Shown here: piece after piece, positions 1-9,264 of the stretch
How positions within the stretch are numbered: position 1 is the first letter of the stretch
Layout: each line of letters begins with the position of its first letter
Assembly: GCA_910579995.1 (NCBI GenBank)
Contig: CAJTWH010000016.1
Coordinates: 1 to 64,000, forward strand
Length of the DNA stretch: 64,000 nucleotides
From: an uncultured Muribaculaceae bacterium
GTDB lineage: Bacteria; Bacteroidota; Bacteroidia; Bacteroidales; Muribaculaceae
Reading direction: 5' to 3'
The notes under the pieces: model-generated
Seen by the model: the letters and a program-made list of their open reading frames with translations, nothing else
Database searches by the model: none
Told to the model about the DNA's origin: nothing
Translations under genes and position numbers: made by a program

Positions 1-83
1 CATTCCCACGAATCTGGAATTTCAAACTTCTGATAAGGGGACGCAGAGGAAGATGGGGTGAGGTGTTTTATGCTCTATAAATC

Positions 84-121
84 AAGCCCTTTGGGAGTTT
101 GTTGTGACTCTCAAAGGGCTT
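84..121. terminator. Hairpin terminator downstream of tamA-like gene
   Basis: Two 15-base arms (84-98 and 107-121) pair with one G-T wobble around an 8-base loop. A short T run follows on the plus side (TTTTAT), so it ends a plus-strand transcript entering from the left at least as well as the minus-strand barrel gene that stops at 144. No gene is visible in bases 1-83. Confidence 0.75.
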
Positions 122-143
122 TTATCTGGTGATTAAAATCTTA

Positions 144-2447
144 TCAGAACGGGTAGCCGATGGCGAGGTGGAAGGCGAGGGATTTGCCGAAGCTACGCAT
201 GTTGTAGTAGCCGCTCTTGCCCGTGTCGTAGGGGGCGTGGATACCTATGCCGAGGTCGCCGCGGATAACGAGCATGCTGATGTCGAAGCGCAAGCCTACA
301 CCGGTGCCGAGGGCGAGGTCGCGCAGGAAAGTCTTGGCCTTGAGCGTGCCTCCGGGACGCATGGGGTCGTCTTTGAGCAACCATACATTGCCGGTGTCAA
401 CAAAGAGCGCGCCATGGAGCGGGCCCATAATGGGGAAGCGATATTCTACATTGGCCTCGAATTTAAATGTACCCGTGCGGTCGAAGTAGTCTTCAGGCTG
501 TCCGGGAGGTGCCTTGTAGCTGCCCGGACCTATAGAGCGGACCGTAAAGGCGCGGATTGAGTTGGCGCCGCCTACATAGAACTGCTCTGAGTATGGCACC
601 TGCGAGCTGTTGCCGTAGGCATGGGCCGCACCGGCCGCCACACGGCTTACCAACCAGTTGTCTCCGCCGAGACGATGACCCCACACCAGCTGAGCCTGCC
701 CCTTGACAAACTGCGAGAACGGTGTGCCGAAGAGGTCTTTCTGACCCTTCTTGCCGCATGCACGGTAGATAGCCCAGAACACATTGCCGGCTTCCTGAAC
801 GGTGAATGTCCAGTTGAGTGTATTGTCGTTGCCGAAAGCGCGGTCGTAGGTGTAGGTATACGACATCTGCGGTATGAACTGACTCATGAAACTCTGCGCC
901 ACGGCAGGATTGGCCGCCATGATGGAGTCGAACTCATGAGTGGTGTGCATAAGGTTGGTATATGTGAGCTTGAAGAGAGTCAGAGTGTTCGACACGTGCC
1001 TGCGCAGACGCCAGTCGTAGCTTATCGAAGCGCCAAACTGAGCCATCTTGAAATAGTGCGGACGGTTGAGCAGGTCGGCATTGAGCTGCATACGCGTCCA
1101 GTTGAGGTTGAAGCGGCTGCGCGGTATCCAGCTCGGCGCAAGAAGGCGAGGGAAAGCAAGCGACCCTACGAGTCCCACCTCGTAAGAGTTGAACACATTG
1201 CCCTTGCGGCCGCTGCCCGTCTGCCATTCGTAGCTGCCGGTAAGCTTTACCGAGAGTTGCTCGCCGCCACCGAAAATATTCTTGTTTGTGACGCCGAAAG
1301 TAAGACCCGGGCCGATATAGCTGTTTGACTTCGACGAGGCATTCACCTCAAGTGAAGTCTCAAGGGGTGAGTCGAAAGTGGCATAGACATCCACATTGAG
1401 GCGACGGGCAGCCATATCTGAGGTATCGGGCATAGCCTCGATGTTGATGGTATTGAAAATACCAAGCCTCGAGAGATTCGCTTGGGTAAGATCCATGTTG
1501 CGCACCGAGAACCGACGCCCGGGCCGGAACGTGACATTCTCATCTATAAGCTTGCGGCGCAGGCGCGAAGGCATCATCTGTATAAGTGTGGAGCGTTTGA
1601 GCTCTACAGTGTCGGCGGTGCCACCGCCCTGACTGCGGTCTATGTGAACGGTGACCTTACCTGTGGTATACGGCGCCAGAGCAATCGGAGGGATATTTGA
1701 GGCAAGCATCATCTTGAGCTCTATCTCACCCGGATGTGCAATACTATCGGCAAGATATTCTATAAACTCGGGGCGGAAGAAATAGTAGCCCCTGTTGCGC
1801 AGCGAGTTGGTGATACGAGTGCGTGCTATCGAGAGCGAATCCGTAGAGTAGCGCGGATTATCCGCCATCAGATAAGTATCTTGCCGTGCGAGCGAGTCGA
1901 TAAGAGCCCCCAGAGCCGTTGAATCGGGCAAGAGCTCTACATTGCGTATCGGATACCCCGGACCCGGATTTATCTCATATAGAATCTTGGCTTTCTTGCG
2001 GTTCTTGCCCTGCACGAGACTATATGTGGCGGTTCCGCGGAAGTAGCCGTTGTTGTCAAGTATCTGCTCTATCATGTGAGTGCGCACCTCGGGGCGGACG
2101 TCAGACACCAGCACCGGCTCTTCTACAAGTTTCTCATAGAGCCAGTGGCGCAGACCGCTCTCGGGGTTGGGCCAGTTGTTATACACCCACAATCCCAAGG
2201 GGAAAGGATAGCGCCAGCCGATAAGTTTCCAATAATTGTTGGGCGCGACATCGACAGCCGATTTTATCGACGAAGCCATTGCTGCCGGCACTTTCATGCT
2301 GTCAGACGGGGCTATTTTCACGGCCTTGACACCTGTATAGAGAATCTCGTCGGCCGGTATGCGGCGCGTCGTTGAGCACGAAGCCGCCACCAAGGCCATA
2401 AGGGCGGCCACGAAAGCTGTGAGATATGTCTTATTTCGTAGTATCAT
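144..2447 (-). CDS. tamA: TamA/BamA-family outer-membrane assembly protein (lipoprotein form)
   Basis: Omp85-superfamily protein of 767 aa, expected in the outer membrane, helping to insert barrels or export TamB cargo. The N-terminus is a lipoprotein signal peptide with the lipobox cysteine at residue 24 (VAASC). The first half looks like POTRA-type repeats. The second half is the 16-strand barrel domain, with the loop-6 type motif GGANSIRAF near residue 626 (the usual VRGF is IRAF here). The last residue is Phe (IGYPF), as expected of a BAM-recognised barrel. The start codon lies 17 bases inside the 3' end of the upstream tamB-like gene, so the two are translationally coupled. Known: Bacteroidota often pair a lipidated TamA-like barrel with TamB. 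Inference: it works with its neighbour. It could equally be named a BamA-like surface antigen (D15). Confidence 0.88.
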   Translation of the reverse strand: MILRNKTYLTAFVAALMALVAASCSTTRRIPADEILYTGVKAVKIAPSDSMKVPAAMASSIKSAVDVAPNNYWKLIGWRYPFPLGLWVYNNWPNPESGLRHWLYEKLVEEPVLVSDVRPEVRTHMIEQILDNNGYFRGTATYSLVQGKNRKKAKILYEINPGPGYPIRNVELLPDSTALGALIDSLARQDTYLMADNPRYSTDSLSIARTRITNSLRNRGYYFFRPEFIEYLADSIAHPGEIELKMMLASNIPPIALAPYTTGKVTVHIDRSQGGGTADTVELKRSTLIQMMPSRLRRKLIDENVTFRPGRRFSVRNMDLTQANLSRLGIFNTINIEAMPDTSDMAARRLNVDVYATFDSPLETSLEVNASSKSNSYIGPGLTFGVTNKNIFGGGEQLSVKLTGSYEWQTGSGRKGNVFNSYEVGLVGSLAFPRLLAPSWIPRSRFNLNWTRMQLNADLLNRPHYFKMAQFGASISYDWRLRRHVSNTLTLFKLTYTNLMHTTHEFDSIMAANPAVAQSFMSQFIPQMSYTYTYDRAFGNDNTLNWTFTVQEAGNVFWAIYRACGKKGQKDLFGTPFSQFVKGQAQLVWGHRLGGDNWLVSRVAAGAAHAYGNSSQVPYSEQFYVGGANSIRAFTVRSIGPGSYKAPPGQPEDYFDRTGTFKFEANVEYRFPIMGPLHGALFVDTGNVWLLKDDPMRPGGTLKAKTFLRDLALGTGVGLRFDISMLVIRGDLGIGIHAPYDTGKSGYYNMRSFGKSLAFHLAIGYPF

Positions 2448-5400
2448 GACTTTCTTGGCTTTGTTGGTTTTCTTTCTGAATGCGGCGTTCTACCGCTTTG
2501 GGCGACAGGAACATATCTCCGAGCCGGCGCAATTTGCGGCGGTATACGAAGCCCACACCCGTCTGGGTGATCTCGCCTTCGAGTATGCTCTCGTAACCTG
2601 TATGGCGGAAGAGACGAAGATACATCGTGCGCTGGGCATTGAGGAAGTATTCGAATGATATGTCGTTGATCAGATTCTGCGAGAAGTTCTCGTCGGCATT
2701 GGCGTCGGTGGAATAATTGCCGCCGACAACAATCTTGAATCGGTCGTTGAAGAGCGACTTCGACACCTGATAAGAGTAACTCATCGTCTGCGAGGTGCTG
2801 CCGTTGACGGTACGGTCGTACTGGTCGATCCCGAACGATATATCCACTCCCTTGATATTGTTGGCCGCCCACGAGTTGATCTGCGACTCAAGGAATGAGA
2901 AGAGAGGGTTGCCGGCGAGCGAGGCGTCGCCCTTTGTGCCGGGGCCGGTGTAGACGTTGTAGAGCAGCATGTTCATGGCCTGATTGGCGCGTTGCTCCTT
3001 GCTCATGGTCTCGAGCTCGTTTGCCACGGTTATGTCATCGTTGGTAGAGAGGTCAAATGCCACATCCATCTGGTTGAGCGTACCTGTCACGGCGAGCGAT
3101 ATATCGAAGTTAACAAGGCGCGAATTCTGCCCGCTCTGGGTCACATTAGCCTTTACGATGTCGTTGGCATGAATGTTGAGCGTGGGGTTCATCATGTCGC
3201 CGTTGAAAGCCACATAGCTGCCGCGCACGAAGTTGAAGAGTTTCTCGCTCATGAAAGGCGGCGTATAGCGCACAAAACCTTTGTCGATATTGAGGCGGCC
3301 GGAGAGGCGACCGTTATCGAGCGGCGTCATGGCGTAAGTGAGCACACCGTTGCTCTCTATCTGCGCACGGTTCTTGCCGTCGGCCGAGAGATACACGTTT
3401 ATGATATTGCCGTCCTGCAGTGTAAGGTTGGCGTCAAGCATCATTGCCATTCCGGAGCGCACGAGAGAATCGGCGGCGACAACGGCTGCGGTATCTGTGA
3501 AGTTGACGAATTTCACCATATCTTCATTCGAGCGGTTGGCGAGAGTAGTGGTGGCGTCGGGTATGACGTAGGTGATATTTGTGCCGGAGTTCACACTGAG
3601 GTCGGCATTGACAGTCATGAAACTCATCGAGCCGCGGGCGGTGGCGTCGAGGCTAATGTAGCCTTTGCCGAAAATGTCGGCACCCTTAGAAAGTTTCTTG
3701 CTGTCGACTATCATCATATTGTCGGCCTTGAGGGCAAGGTTAAACTTCATATTCTCAAGCGATGATATATCCACCGTGCCGTCAACGGTAAGAGGATTGG
3801 CGTTGCAGCCAGATATCTCAAATTTATCGAAGCTCACAAGGCCGTCAACCACATTTATCGGCGTGTTGCTGAATCGGTATTGCGTGCCTGTCATGGCAAG
3901 GCGCACGGCGGTCGAATCGAAGTCGAGCGAGCCATTGAAGACAGGTTTGTCCTGAGTGCCCGAAATCTTTATACTACCATTTAGCATACCCGAAAGCGAG
4001 GCCATATTAGGCGGCAAGAACGGATTGACCGTAGCAAGCGGGAAGCGTATCATCGAGAAGTCGAGGGCGAGGGGCGAAACGGCGGTGCTGTCGTTGAGCG
4101 CGCCCGAGAGAGTCATAGTCTTCACACCGTCCACGAGCACATCGGCGTTGGCATTGATTGTGCCCGAGGGTGTGGCGGCGATATCGAAGTTTGTCTTGAA
4201 ATCGGCCACAGCCTGCTTGCCATAGAAGAAGTTGGTGATACCTGCGCTGCCCTGCCCCACAAGCAGTCCGTCGTGGCGGTTGAGGCGCATGTCGGCAGTC
4301 ACATCACCCTTGATTGGCGGCGCGAAGGGGTTGACCGCAATCCAGTCGCTGAGATGGATATCGGTCAGTTTGATCACGAGGTCTTCCTGCTCAGCCGACT
4401 GATGTGTGGTGCTGTCGGGGTGCTCTGTATAGATGGCGAGGGCGCTGTTGCCGCCGGTCATGTGAAGGTCGGCGTCGATATGCCCTGTCGGGATGTTGTA
4501 GCTTATGAAATTGTCAGGGTTTGCCGTCCATGTCTGATAGCCGATAATGGGGCTGTAGGGGCGGATATGCATGATAAGGGTTGAGTCGGTGGCGTCGCTC
4601 TCGGCGGCAAGACCGAGCTCATAGCCCGTAGCACCCTTAAGATTCTGTTGCTTCACATTGATATGGGCGTATTTGCCCTTGATAATACTCGTGAGGTCCA
4701 CCTTGTGCCATTCATCCATGTTGCCGGGCTTATTCTGCATGCCTGCGGTAAGGTGGAAGTGGCCCCGGTGTTCACCGCCGTCAATATATATCGAGTCGAT
4801 GAGCATGCTGCCGGTGTCGAAACGTTTGATATTACCGTCCATCGTGAGAATCGAATCTTTATCTACACTGAGATTGAACGAACGCACCGACATCTTCGAT
4901 GGTGCGAGAATATCGTTGACAAGGTTTGAGCTGCCGCCGTTTATGCTCAGGTCAAACGGAGGGAGGAGCATGCTCAGAGTATCAGTATCAAGCGTATAGA
5001 TAGCGAGCTGCTTGGCAAGGAGCTCTGAGAAAGCGCCGAACGACGATGTGAGTCGTTCGATTGACGCCGGGGAGTTGAACACCGCCGTCATATCGCGGTT
5101 GTTGACCGCGAGGTTAGTGAGGCTGTCGCCGGCATTGAAGTGGGCTGTGATGTCACTCAGCGCTATGGTGCCGTCGGTGCGACGGAAGAAGAGGTCGTGG
5201 AGGTTCACATCTGCCTTCATGTCGTTTTTGCCCGGGCCGATCTCGGCATTGCCGTCGAGCGAAATCTCGAGAGAAGCCGGCTCGTTCATGAGTTTGAGGG
5301 CGTAGAGGTCGATATAAGAGCCGTCGAGCGTGCCTTGCCATTTATATACCTTGCCGTCGAGATTGCCGTTCGCCTTGAGTGTAAACTCAGCCGAGGGGTT

Positions 5401-7236
5401 GGCCGAGGCAAGGTCGATAGAGGCCTGCCCTTTTTCGAGCTGAGCCTTGGCTGTGATGTCGGTATATGCAACGCCCTGATATACTGCTTTCGTCACAGCA
5501 ATATCGGCGTCGATCTTGGTTGAAAGTGCAAACGGGTCGTATCCGCGCCCGTTGACATGGGCTTTTGCAGTCACCTGCTCCACTCCGAGCAAAGGCATGA
5601 AAGCCTGCACGGGGAAAGAGGATGTTGTCACGTCGGCGGTATAGGTCTGCGCGTTGCCATTCCAGCGCGCGTCGAGACCTATGCGGCCTCCTTCGGTCAC
5701 AGCTGCCAACCGCCCGGCGATAGTACCCGAACGCATATTTACCCGGCCGTTGAGACTCATCGGCGGTATGCGCAGCATGGCCGCTGTCTCTTTTGCAAGG
5801 AATTGGTTTTTGAATGTGTTTACATTAATGATGTTTCCTTTGAGCGATATTTCACCGCCAAGACGGTCGGGATTCATCATATTGTCGATATAGCCCGAGG
5901 CTTCCATCGCCACGCAACGGTTGAGCTTCAGCTTGGCCTCATCAATGGCGAGGTGTCCGGTCGTACCCGAAGCGTCGAGAGTGAGCAATATGTCTTCTGC
6001 TCCGGGAATAGCGGCGAAATAAGGCATGAAGGCAGGGAACATGTCGCTCATGTCCTTAGGAGCGAAAGCGCCGTTGAGCTTTATTCCGAGAGGCACAGAC
6101 GGGTCGGAAGCGAAATCGCCCATGCCGAGCTTGCCTGAGAAATCTACTTCTGTGCCGCGGGGTGTAGAGAGATGTACCTGATTGAATGTCAGAGCCACGG
6201 AGTCGATATCGAGAGTACCGTCGACATCAAGAGTCACTCCGCAGCGTTCGCGGCCGTGGACTTTCACCGGCAGTTTCACTGTGGTGGCCTGATTGTAGAA
6301 ATTATGCAGACTCAGATCTATGCTGTCGAGCTGAATATAGGCAAAGTCAAGTCCGGGAGCAGGCTCTACGCCGGCTGAGGCATAGAGTGCGTCGCCGCCA
6401 TGGAAATCTATGCTGTCAATTTCGATAGTCCACGGTGCAGAGGTCACGCTGTCGTTGGTAGCGGCAACAGGGTAAGGCCCTGAAGCTGCGATAGAGGCGG
6501 AATCGGGAGCTATATAGCGTGCGCTGAGCCCGGTACCGCCGAATGTCTTTAGATTGATTTTTTGGTTATAAAGGTCAACCATGCCGTCGCGAAGCACCGA
6601 TGATGAGATATGCGCTGTAAGCGTGTCGATGGTCGGCATCATGCGCATGGTATAGGAGAAATCATCAAGAGCGATCCGCCCCAGAACTATGCTCATACGA
6701 GTAGGAGGAGCCGGGGGTGTAGCAGGAGTCGTGTCAGGATTCATCAGCATAGTGAGCCGACCCCCCTTGATTATACCATCGTCAACCTTGATTGCCATAT
6801 CGGCAAGACCTACAGTGGCCGGAGCGAGCGCGAGACTGTCGGCGGCTATGGTGAGATACATCGCCGAGTCGGGTGCGCCCATACGGTAGCGGGCGTCAGT
6901 GAGGGCTGCCGATGATATTCGCACCTTGCCGGCAAGCAAAGGCAGGATATTCACATCAAGATGTAGGCGTGAGGCCGCCATCATTGTGTCGCCATAACTT
7001 GTGAGACTCAAGCCCTCGGCTCCAATCTCAAGGGGGAAATCAAGGCGGAAAGAATCGAGATGAAGAGTTGCCTCCGGAGTGGAAAGTTTCTCAACAATTG
7101 CCTTGCGGGCATTATCTTGCGCCCAATCGGAATAGAGCAAGGCTATCACTCCGCACAACAACAAAACGACTGTCAGGATTGTAAATCCCAACAGACGTGC
7201 AATGCGTTTGATAATACTCCAAGCTTTCACTTTCAA
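2431..7236 (-). CDS. tamB: Translocation/assembly module TamB-like giant protein
   Basis: A 1601-aa AsmA/TamB-superfamily protein, anchored in the inner membrane by one N-terminal segment (about residues 13-35, rich in L, V and I) and otherwise periplasmic. The body is a long series of beta-rich repeats with many 'G.L', 'DID', 'S.G' motifs, as in the bridge-like lipid-transfer fold. The C-terminal ~350 residues match the DUF490/TamB domain and end in a charged tail. Length is typical for the Bacteroidota version. It is the first gene of a two-gene unit with the TamA-like barrel (17-base overlap). Family knowledge: TamB spans the periplasm and is linked to outer-membrane lipid supply and to barrel assembly. 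Upstream (7256-7339) lies an intergenic palindromic repeat. Confidence 0.9.
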   Translation of the reverse strand: MKVKAWSIIKRIARLLGFTILTVVLLLCGVIALLYSDWAQDNARKAIVEKLSTPEATLHLDSFRLDFPLEIGAEGLSLTSYGDTMMAASRLHLDVNILPLLAGKVRISSAALTDARYRMGAPDSAMYLTIAADSLALAPATVGLADMAIKVDDGIIKGGRLTMLMNPDTTPATPPAPPTRMSIVLGRIALDDFSYTMRMMPTIDTLTAHISSSVLRDGMVDLYNQKINLKTFGGTGLSARYIAPDSASIAASGPYPVAATNDSVTSAPWTIEIDSIDFHGGDALYASAGVEPAPGLDFAYIQLDSIDLSLHNFYNQATTVKLPVKVHGRERCGVTLDVDGTLDIDSVALTFNQVHLSTPRGTEVDFSGKLGMGDFASDPSVPLGIKLNGAFAPKDMSDMFPAFMPYFAAIPGAEDILLTLDASGTTGHLAIDEAKLKLNRCVAMEASGYIDNMMNPDRLGGEISLKGNIINVNTFKNQFLAKETAAMLRIPPMSLNGRVNMRSGTIAGRLAAVTEGGRIGLDARWNGNAQTYTADVTTSSFPVQAFMPLLGVEQVTAKAHVNGRGYDPFALSTKIDADIAVTKAVYQGVAYTDITAKAQLEKGQASIDLASANPSAEFTLKANGNLDGKVYKWQGTLDGSYIDLYALKLMNEPASLEISLDGNAEIGPGKNDMKADVNLHDLFFRRTDGTIALSDITAHFNAGDSLTNLAVNNRDMTAVFNSPASIERLTSSFGAFSELLAKQLAIYTLDTDTLSMLLPPFDLSINGGSSNLVNDILAPSKMSVRSFNLSVDKDSILTMDGNIKRFDTGSMLIDSIYIDGGEHRGHFHLTAGMQNKPGNMDEWHKVDLTSIIKGKYAHINVKQQNLKGATGYELGLAAESDATDSTLIMHIRPYSPIIGYQTWTANPDNFISYNIPTGHIDADLHMTGGNSALAIYTEHPDSTTHQSAEQEDLVIKLTDIHLSDWIAVNPFAPPIKGDVTADMRLNRHDGLLVGQGSAGITNFFYGKQAVADFKTNFDIAATPSGTINANADVLVDGVKTMTLSGALNDSTAVSPLALDFSMIRFPLATVNPFLPPNMASLSGMLNGSIKISGTQDKPVFNGSLDFDSTAVRLAMTGTQYRFSNTPINVVDGLVSFDKFEISGCNANPLTVDGTVDISSLENMKFNLALKADNMMIVDSKKLSKGADIFGKGYISLDATARGSMSFMTVNADLSVNSGTNITYVIPDATTTLANRSNEDMVKFVNFTDTAAVVAADSLVRSGMAMMLDANLTLQDGNIINVYLSADGKNRAQIESNGVLTYAMTPLDNGRLSGRLNIDKGFVRYTPPFMSEKLFNFVRGSYVAFNGDMMNPTLNIHANDIVKANVTQSGQNSRLVNFDISLAVTGTLNQMDVAFDLSTNDDITVANELETMSKEQRANQAMNMLLYNVYTGPGTKGDASLAGNPLFSFLESQINSWAANNIKGVDISFGIDQYDRTVNGSTSQTMSYSYQVSKSLFNDRFKIVVGGNYSTDANADENFSQNLINDISFEYFLNAQRTMYLRLFRHTGYESILEGEITQTGVGFVYRRKLRRLGDMFLSPKAVERRIQKENQQSQESHDTTK

Positions 7237-7255
7237 ATAAGGTTGTGATGAATAT

Positions 7256-7339
7256 TAAAGCGCTTGTAGCGCAGTGTTAGATAGGTTATAAAGCTTCTAT
7301 GCTTATAAACCATAAATTCCGCTTGCGAAATTTAACTTA
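7256..7339. repeat. Intergenic palindromic repeat, copy A
   Basis: The gap between dbpA-like and tamB contains a GCGCT/AGCGC mini-hairpin (7260-7264 / 7268-7272, 3-base loop) and, 57 bases on, the element TTCCGC-TT-GCGAAATTTAA (7317-7335). The same two blocks, in the same order and orientation, occur at 61081-61093 and 61164-61182, upstream of fbp. This identifies a dispersed non-coding repeat rather than chance palindromes. Confidence 0.6.
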
Positions 7340-7371
7340 TAACGGCTCGGAGAGGGTAATTGTTCGCGGCT

Positions 7372-8691
7372 CTATCGATTTTTTAGCTGAGTGACTCTCA
7401 CCCGTGTATTCTTGATTTTATGAGGGGCGACAGCTTCGGCTGTAGCTCGTGCTTTTGCAGCCGGCACAGCTACGTAGGCGCAATGGTCGCGGATGTCGAT
7501 TCTTCCTACCTCGGCCGGGCTGAGGCCTCCTTTACTGATGAGAAAACCGGCAATATCGCCGCGCGATATCTTTTCTTTTTTGCCGGCATTGAAATATAAT
7601 GTTGCCCGGGCATCAACCGGCTTGGGGCTCAAAGTATCAAGAGTGAGTGGCTGAGTAGTGATATAATCTGGACGGGTCTCTTTGGCCGATAAAATAAGAT
7701 ATACATCTCCGTCTGTACCACCGAGTCGCCCGGTACGGCCATTGCGGTGAGTCCACGCCTCGGCAGAACTCGGCAGGTGATAGTGTATCACAGCTTCCAC
7801 GCCTTCTATGTCGAGGCCTCTTGCTGCAAGGTCGGTCGCCACCATGACAGGAGCTGTGCCATTCTCAAAGAGAATCAATGCACGCTCGCGCATGTCTTGG
7901 TCAAGACCGCCATGATAGAGGCAAGATGATATGCCTTGCTTCTGGAGATAGGCATACACACGGTCAGCAGCCTCGCGATGGTTGACGAAAACAATGCTTT
8001 TGCGGCCGCCGAGAGCACGGAGCAGTTCGCCGAGGCTGTCGAGTTTGTCGGCTGCCGGGCTGATAAGCTCGTAAGCCACGACATCGCTCCCGTCATCTTC
8101 ATTGCCTTTACGGTAGTCGAAAGTATGCTCAACTTCGCCTACAAAATCAGGAATATCACCCGAAGTCGCAGAGGTGAGTATCGTTGTCGACACTCGCCTC
8201 ATCGTGGCTATAATCCGCTTCATGTCGGTGGCGAAACCGAGCTCGAGAGCCTTGTCGTATTCGTCGATAACAAGTGTGTTTGTGCCTGCAAGGTCGAGCC
8301 GGCGGCGGTTGATATGGTCGAGAAGACGCCCGGGAGTACCTACAATGATATCAGGATTGCCCGCCAAAGTCTTGGCCTCGGCCTCGAAAGAATGGCCGCC
8401 ATAGAGCGCCGCAGTCTTATACTCCGGCGCTGCTATGGGGCGTAGGGTTTCATAAATCTGAAGCACCAGCTCACGTGTGGGCGCTATAACGAGGGCTTTT
8501 ACACCGATGTCGGTGCGCCTCATGCTCCGCAGCAAAGCTATGGCGAAAGCCAAAGTCTTGCCGCTGCCGGTAGGAGCTTGAAGAAGTACGGAGGCCGGAA
8601 GCTTTATCTCGGCCATCTGCTCCTGCATTGGCAGCAGAGAGGCGATACCCAATGAGCGGTGAACACGCTCGAGAATGATGTTCAGATCCAT
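7372..8691 (-). CDS. dbpA: DEAD-box RNA helicase, DbpA type, with DEYD motif
   Basis: ATP-dependent RNA helicase of 439 aa, probably acting in 50S ribosome assembly. Visible motifs: Walker A APTGSGKT (39-46), PTREL (71-75), the motif II box reading DEYD (143-146) instead of DEAD, SAT (174-176), ARGLDI and HRNGRTGR. The C-terminal ~75 residues form the DbpA RNA-binding domain, which in this family targets 23S rRNA hairpin 92. The third residue of the DExD box is the variable one, so activity should be kept. It sits 4 bases downstream of the thioredoxin lipoprotein gene on the same strand and probably shares its transcript. Confidence 0.88.
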   Translation of the reverse strand: MDLNIILERVHRSLGIASLLPMQEQMAEIKLPASVLLQAPTGSGKTLAFAIALLRSMRRTDIGVKALVIAPTRELVLQIYETLRPIAAPEYKTAALYGGHSFEAEAKTLAGNPDIIVGTPGRLLDHINRRRLDLAGTNTLVIDEYDKALELGFATDMKRIIATMRRVSTTILTSATSGDIPDFVGEVEHTFDYRKGNEDDGSDVVAYELISPAADKLDSLGELLRALGGRKSIVFVNHREAADRVYAYLQKQGISSCLYHGGLDQDMRERALILFENGTAPVMVATDLAARGLDIEGVEAVIHYHLPSSAEAWTHRNGRTGRLGGTDGDVYLILSAKETRPDYITTQPLTLDTLSPKPVDARATLYFNAGKKEKISRGDIAGFLISKGGLSPAEVGRIDIRDHCAYVAVPAAKARATAEAVAPHKIKNTRVRVTQLKNR

Positions 8692-8695
8692 GATA

Positions 8696-9166
8696 TCAGA
8701 GATTTTCGTTGATCAGCTGTTCAAATTTGTCGGCAGGAAGCAGGTCGCCTGTGCCGATTTTCTTGAAGCTCGTTCCGTCGGGTTTGAGGAAGAGCACGGC
8801 GGGGATACTCTCACCCATGTCGTAGGCTTGAAAGAGAGCGCCGAAGCGGTCTACGTCGACAGCGATAAATGTCACTTTGCCCTGATATTTCGCAGCGAGC
8901 TCCTCTACAACGGGAGTGAGCTGACGGCATGGGCCACACCATACGGCATTGAAGTCAACAACAGTAAGTTGCTCTACTTTCACTCCGGGGGCGAGAAGTG
9001 AGTCATTGTCAAGTTCAATGACTTTACCGTCTTTGGCCACGGGAGCATAGAGCGCTACGGCCGGCTGCTCTACGGCAGCTTCTTCGGTTTCAGTTGTCTG
9101 TGTAGATTGGTTGCCGCAAGAGGCGAGAGCCAAGGCTGCGACTGCCATGATAAAATATTTTTTCAT
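8696..9166 (-). CDS. Thioredoxin-fold lipoprotein
   Basis: A 156-aa exported thioredoxin-like lipoprotein. The start at MKKYFIMAV is chosen over an in-frame upstream ATG because it begins a lipoprotein signal peptide with lipobox LASC (Cys 17). A Thr/Glu-rich linker (residues 20-35) leads to a thioredoxin domain with the redox motif WCGPC at 76-80 and the cis-Pro segment SIPAVLFL. It likely reduces or isomerises disulfides in the periplasm, with membrane DsbD/CcdA-type donors not seen here. The linkage to the helicase gene 4 bases downstream is probably only transcriptional. Confidence 0.85.
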   Translation of the reverse strand: MKKYFIMAVAALALASCGNQSTQTTETEEAAVEQPAVALYAPVAKDGKVIELDNDSLLAPGVKVEQLTVVDFNAVWCGPCRQLTPVVEELAAKYQGKVTFIAVDVDRFGALFQAYDMGESIPAVLFLKPDGTSFKKIGTGDLLPADKFEQLINENL

Positions 9167-9193
9167 AATCAAATATCGTAAGTAAATATAAAT

Positions 9194-9230
9194 CAACCAT
9201 GCCCGACATCGTCAGACATCGGCATGGTTG
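9194..9230 (-). terminator. Terminator of mdh
   Basis: Perfect 10-base arms CAACCATGCC (9194-9203) and GGCATGGTTG (9221-9230), followed on the minus strand by an AT-rich ATTTATATTT tail. It lies just after mdh and just before the thioredoxin gene start, separating the two units. Confidence 0.65.
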
Positions 9231-9264
9231 TCAGTATAACGTTGTTACGCTAATAGTTGTTCGC

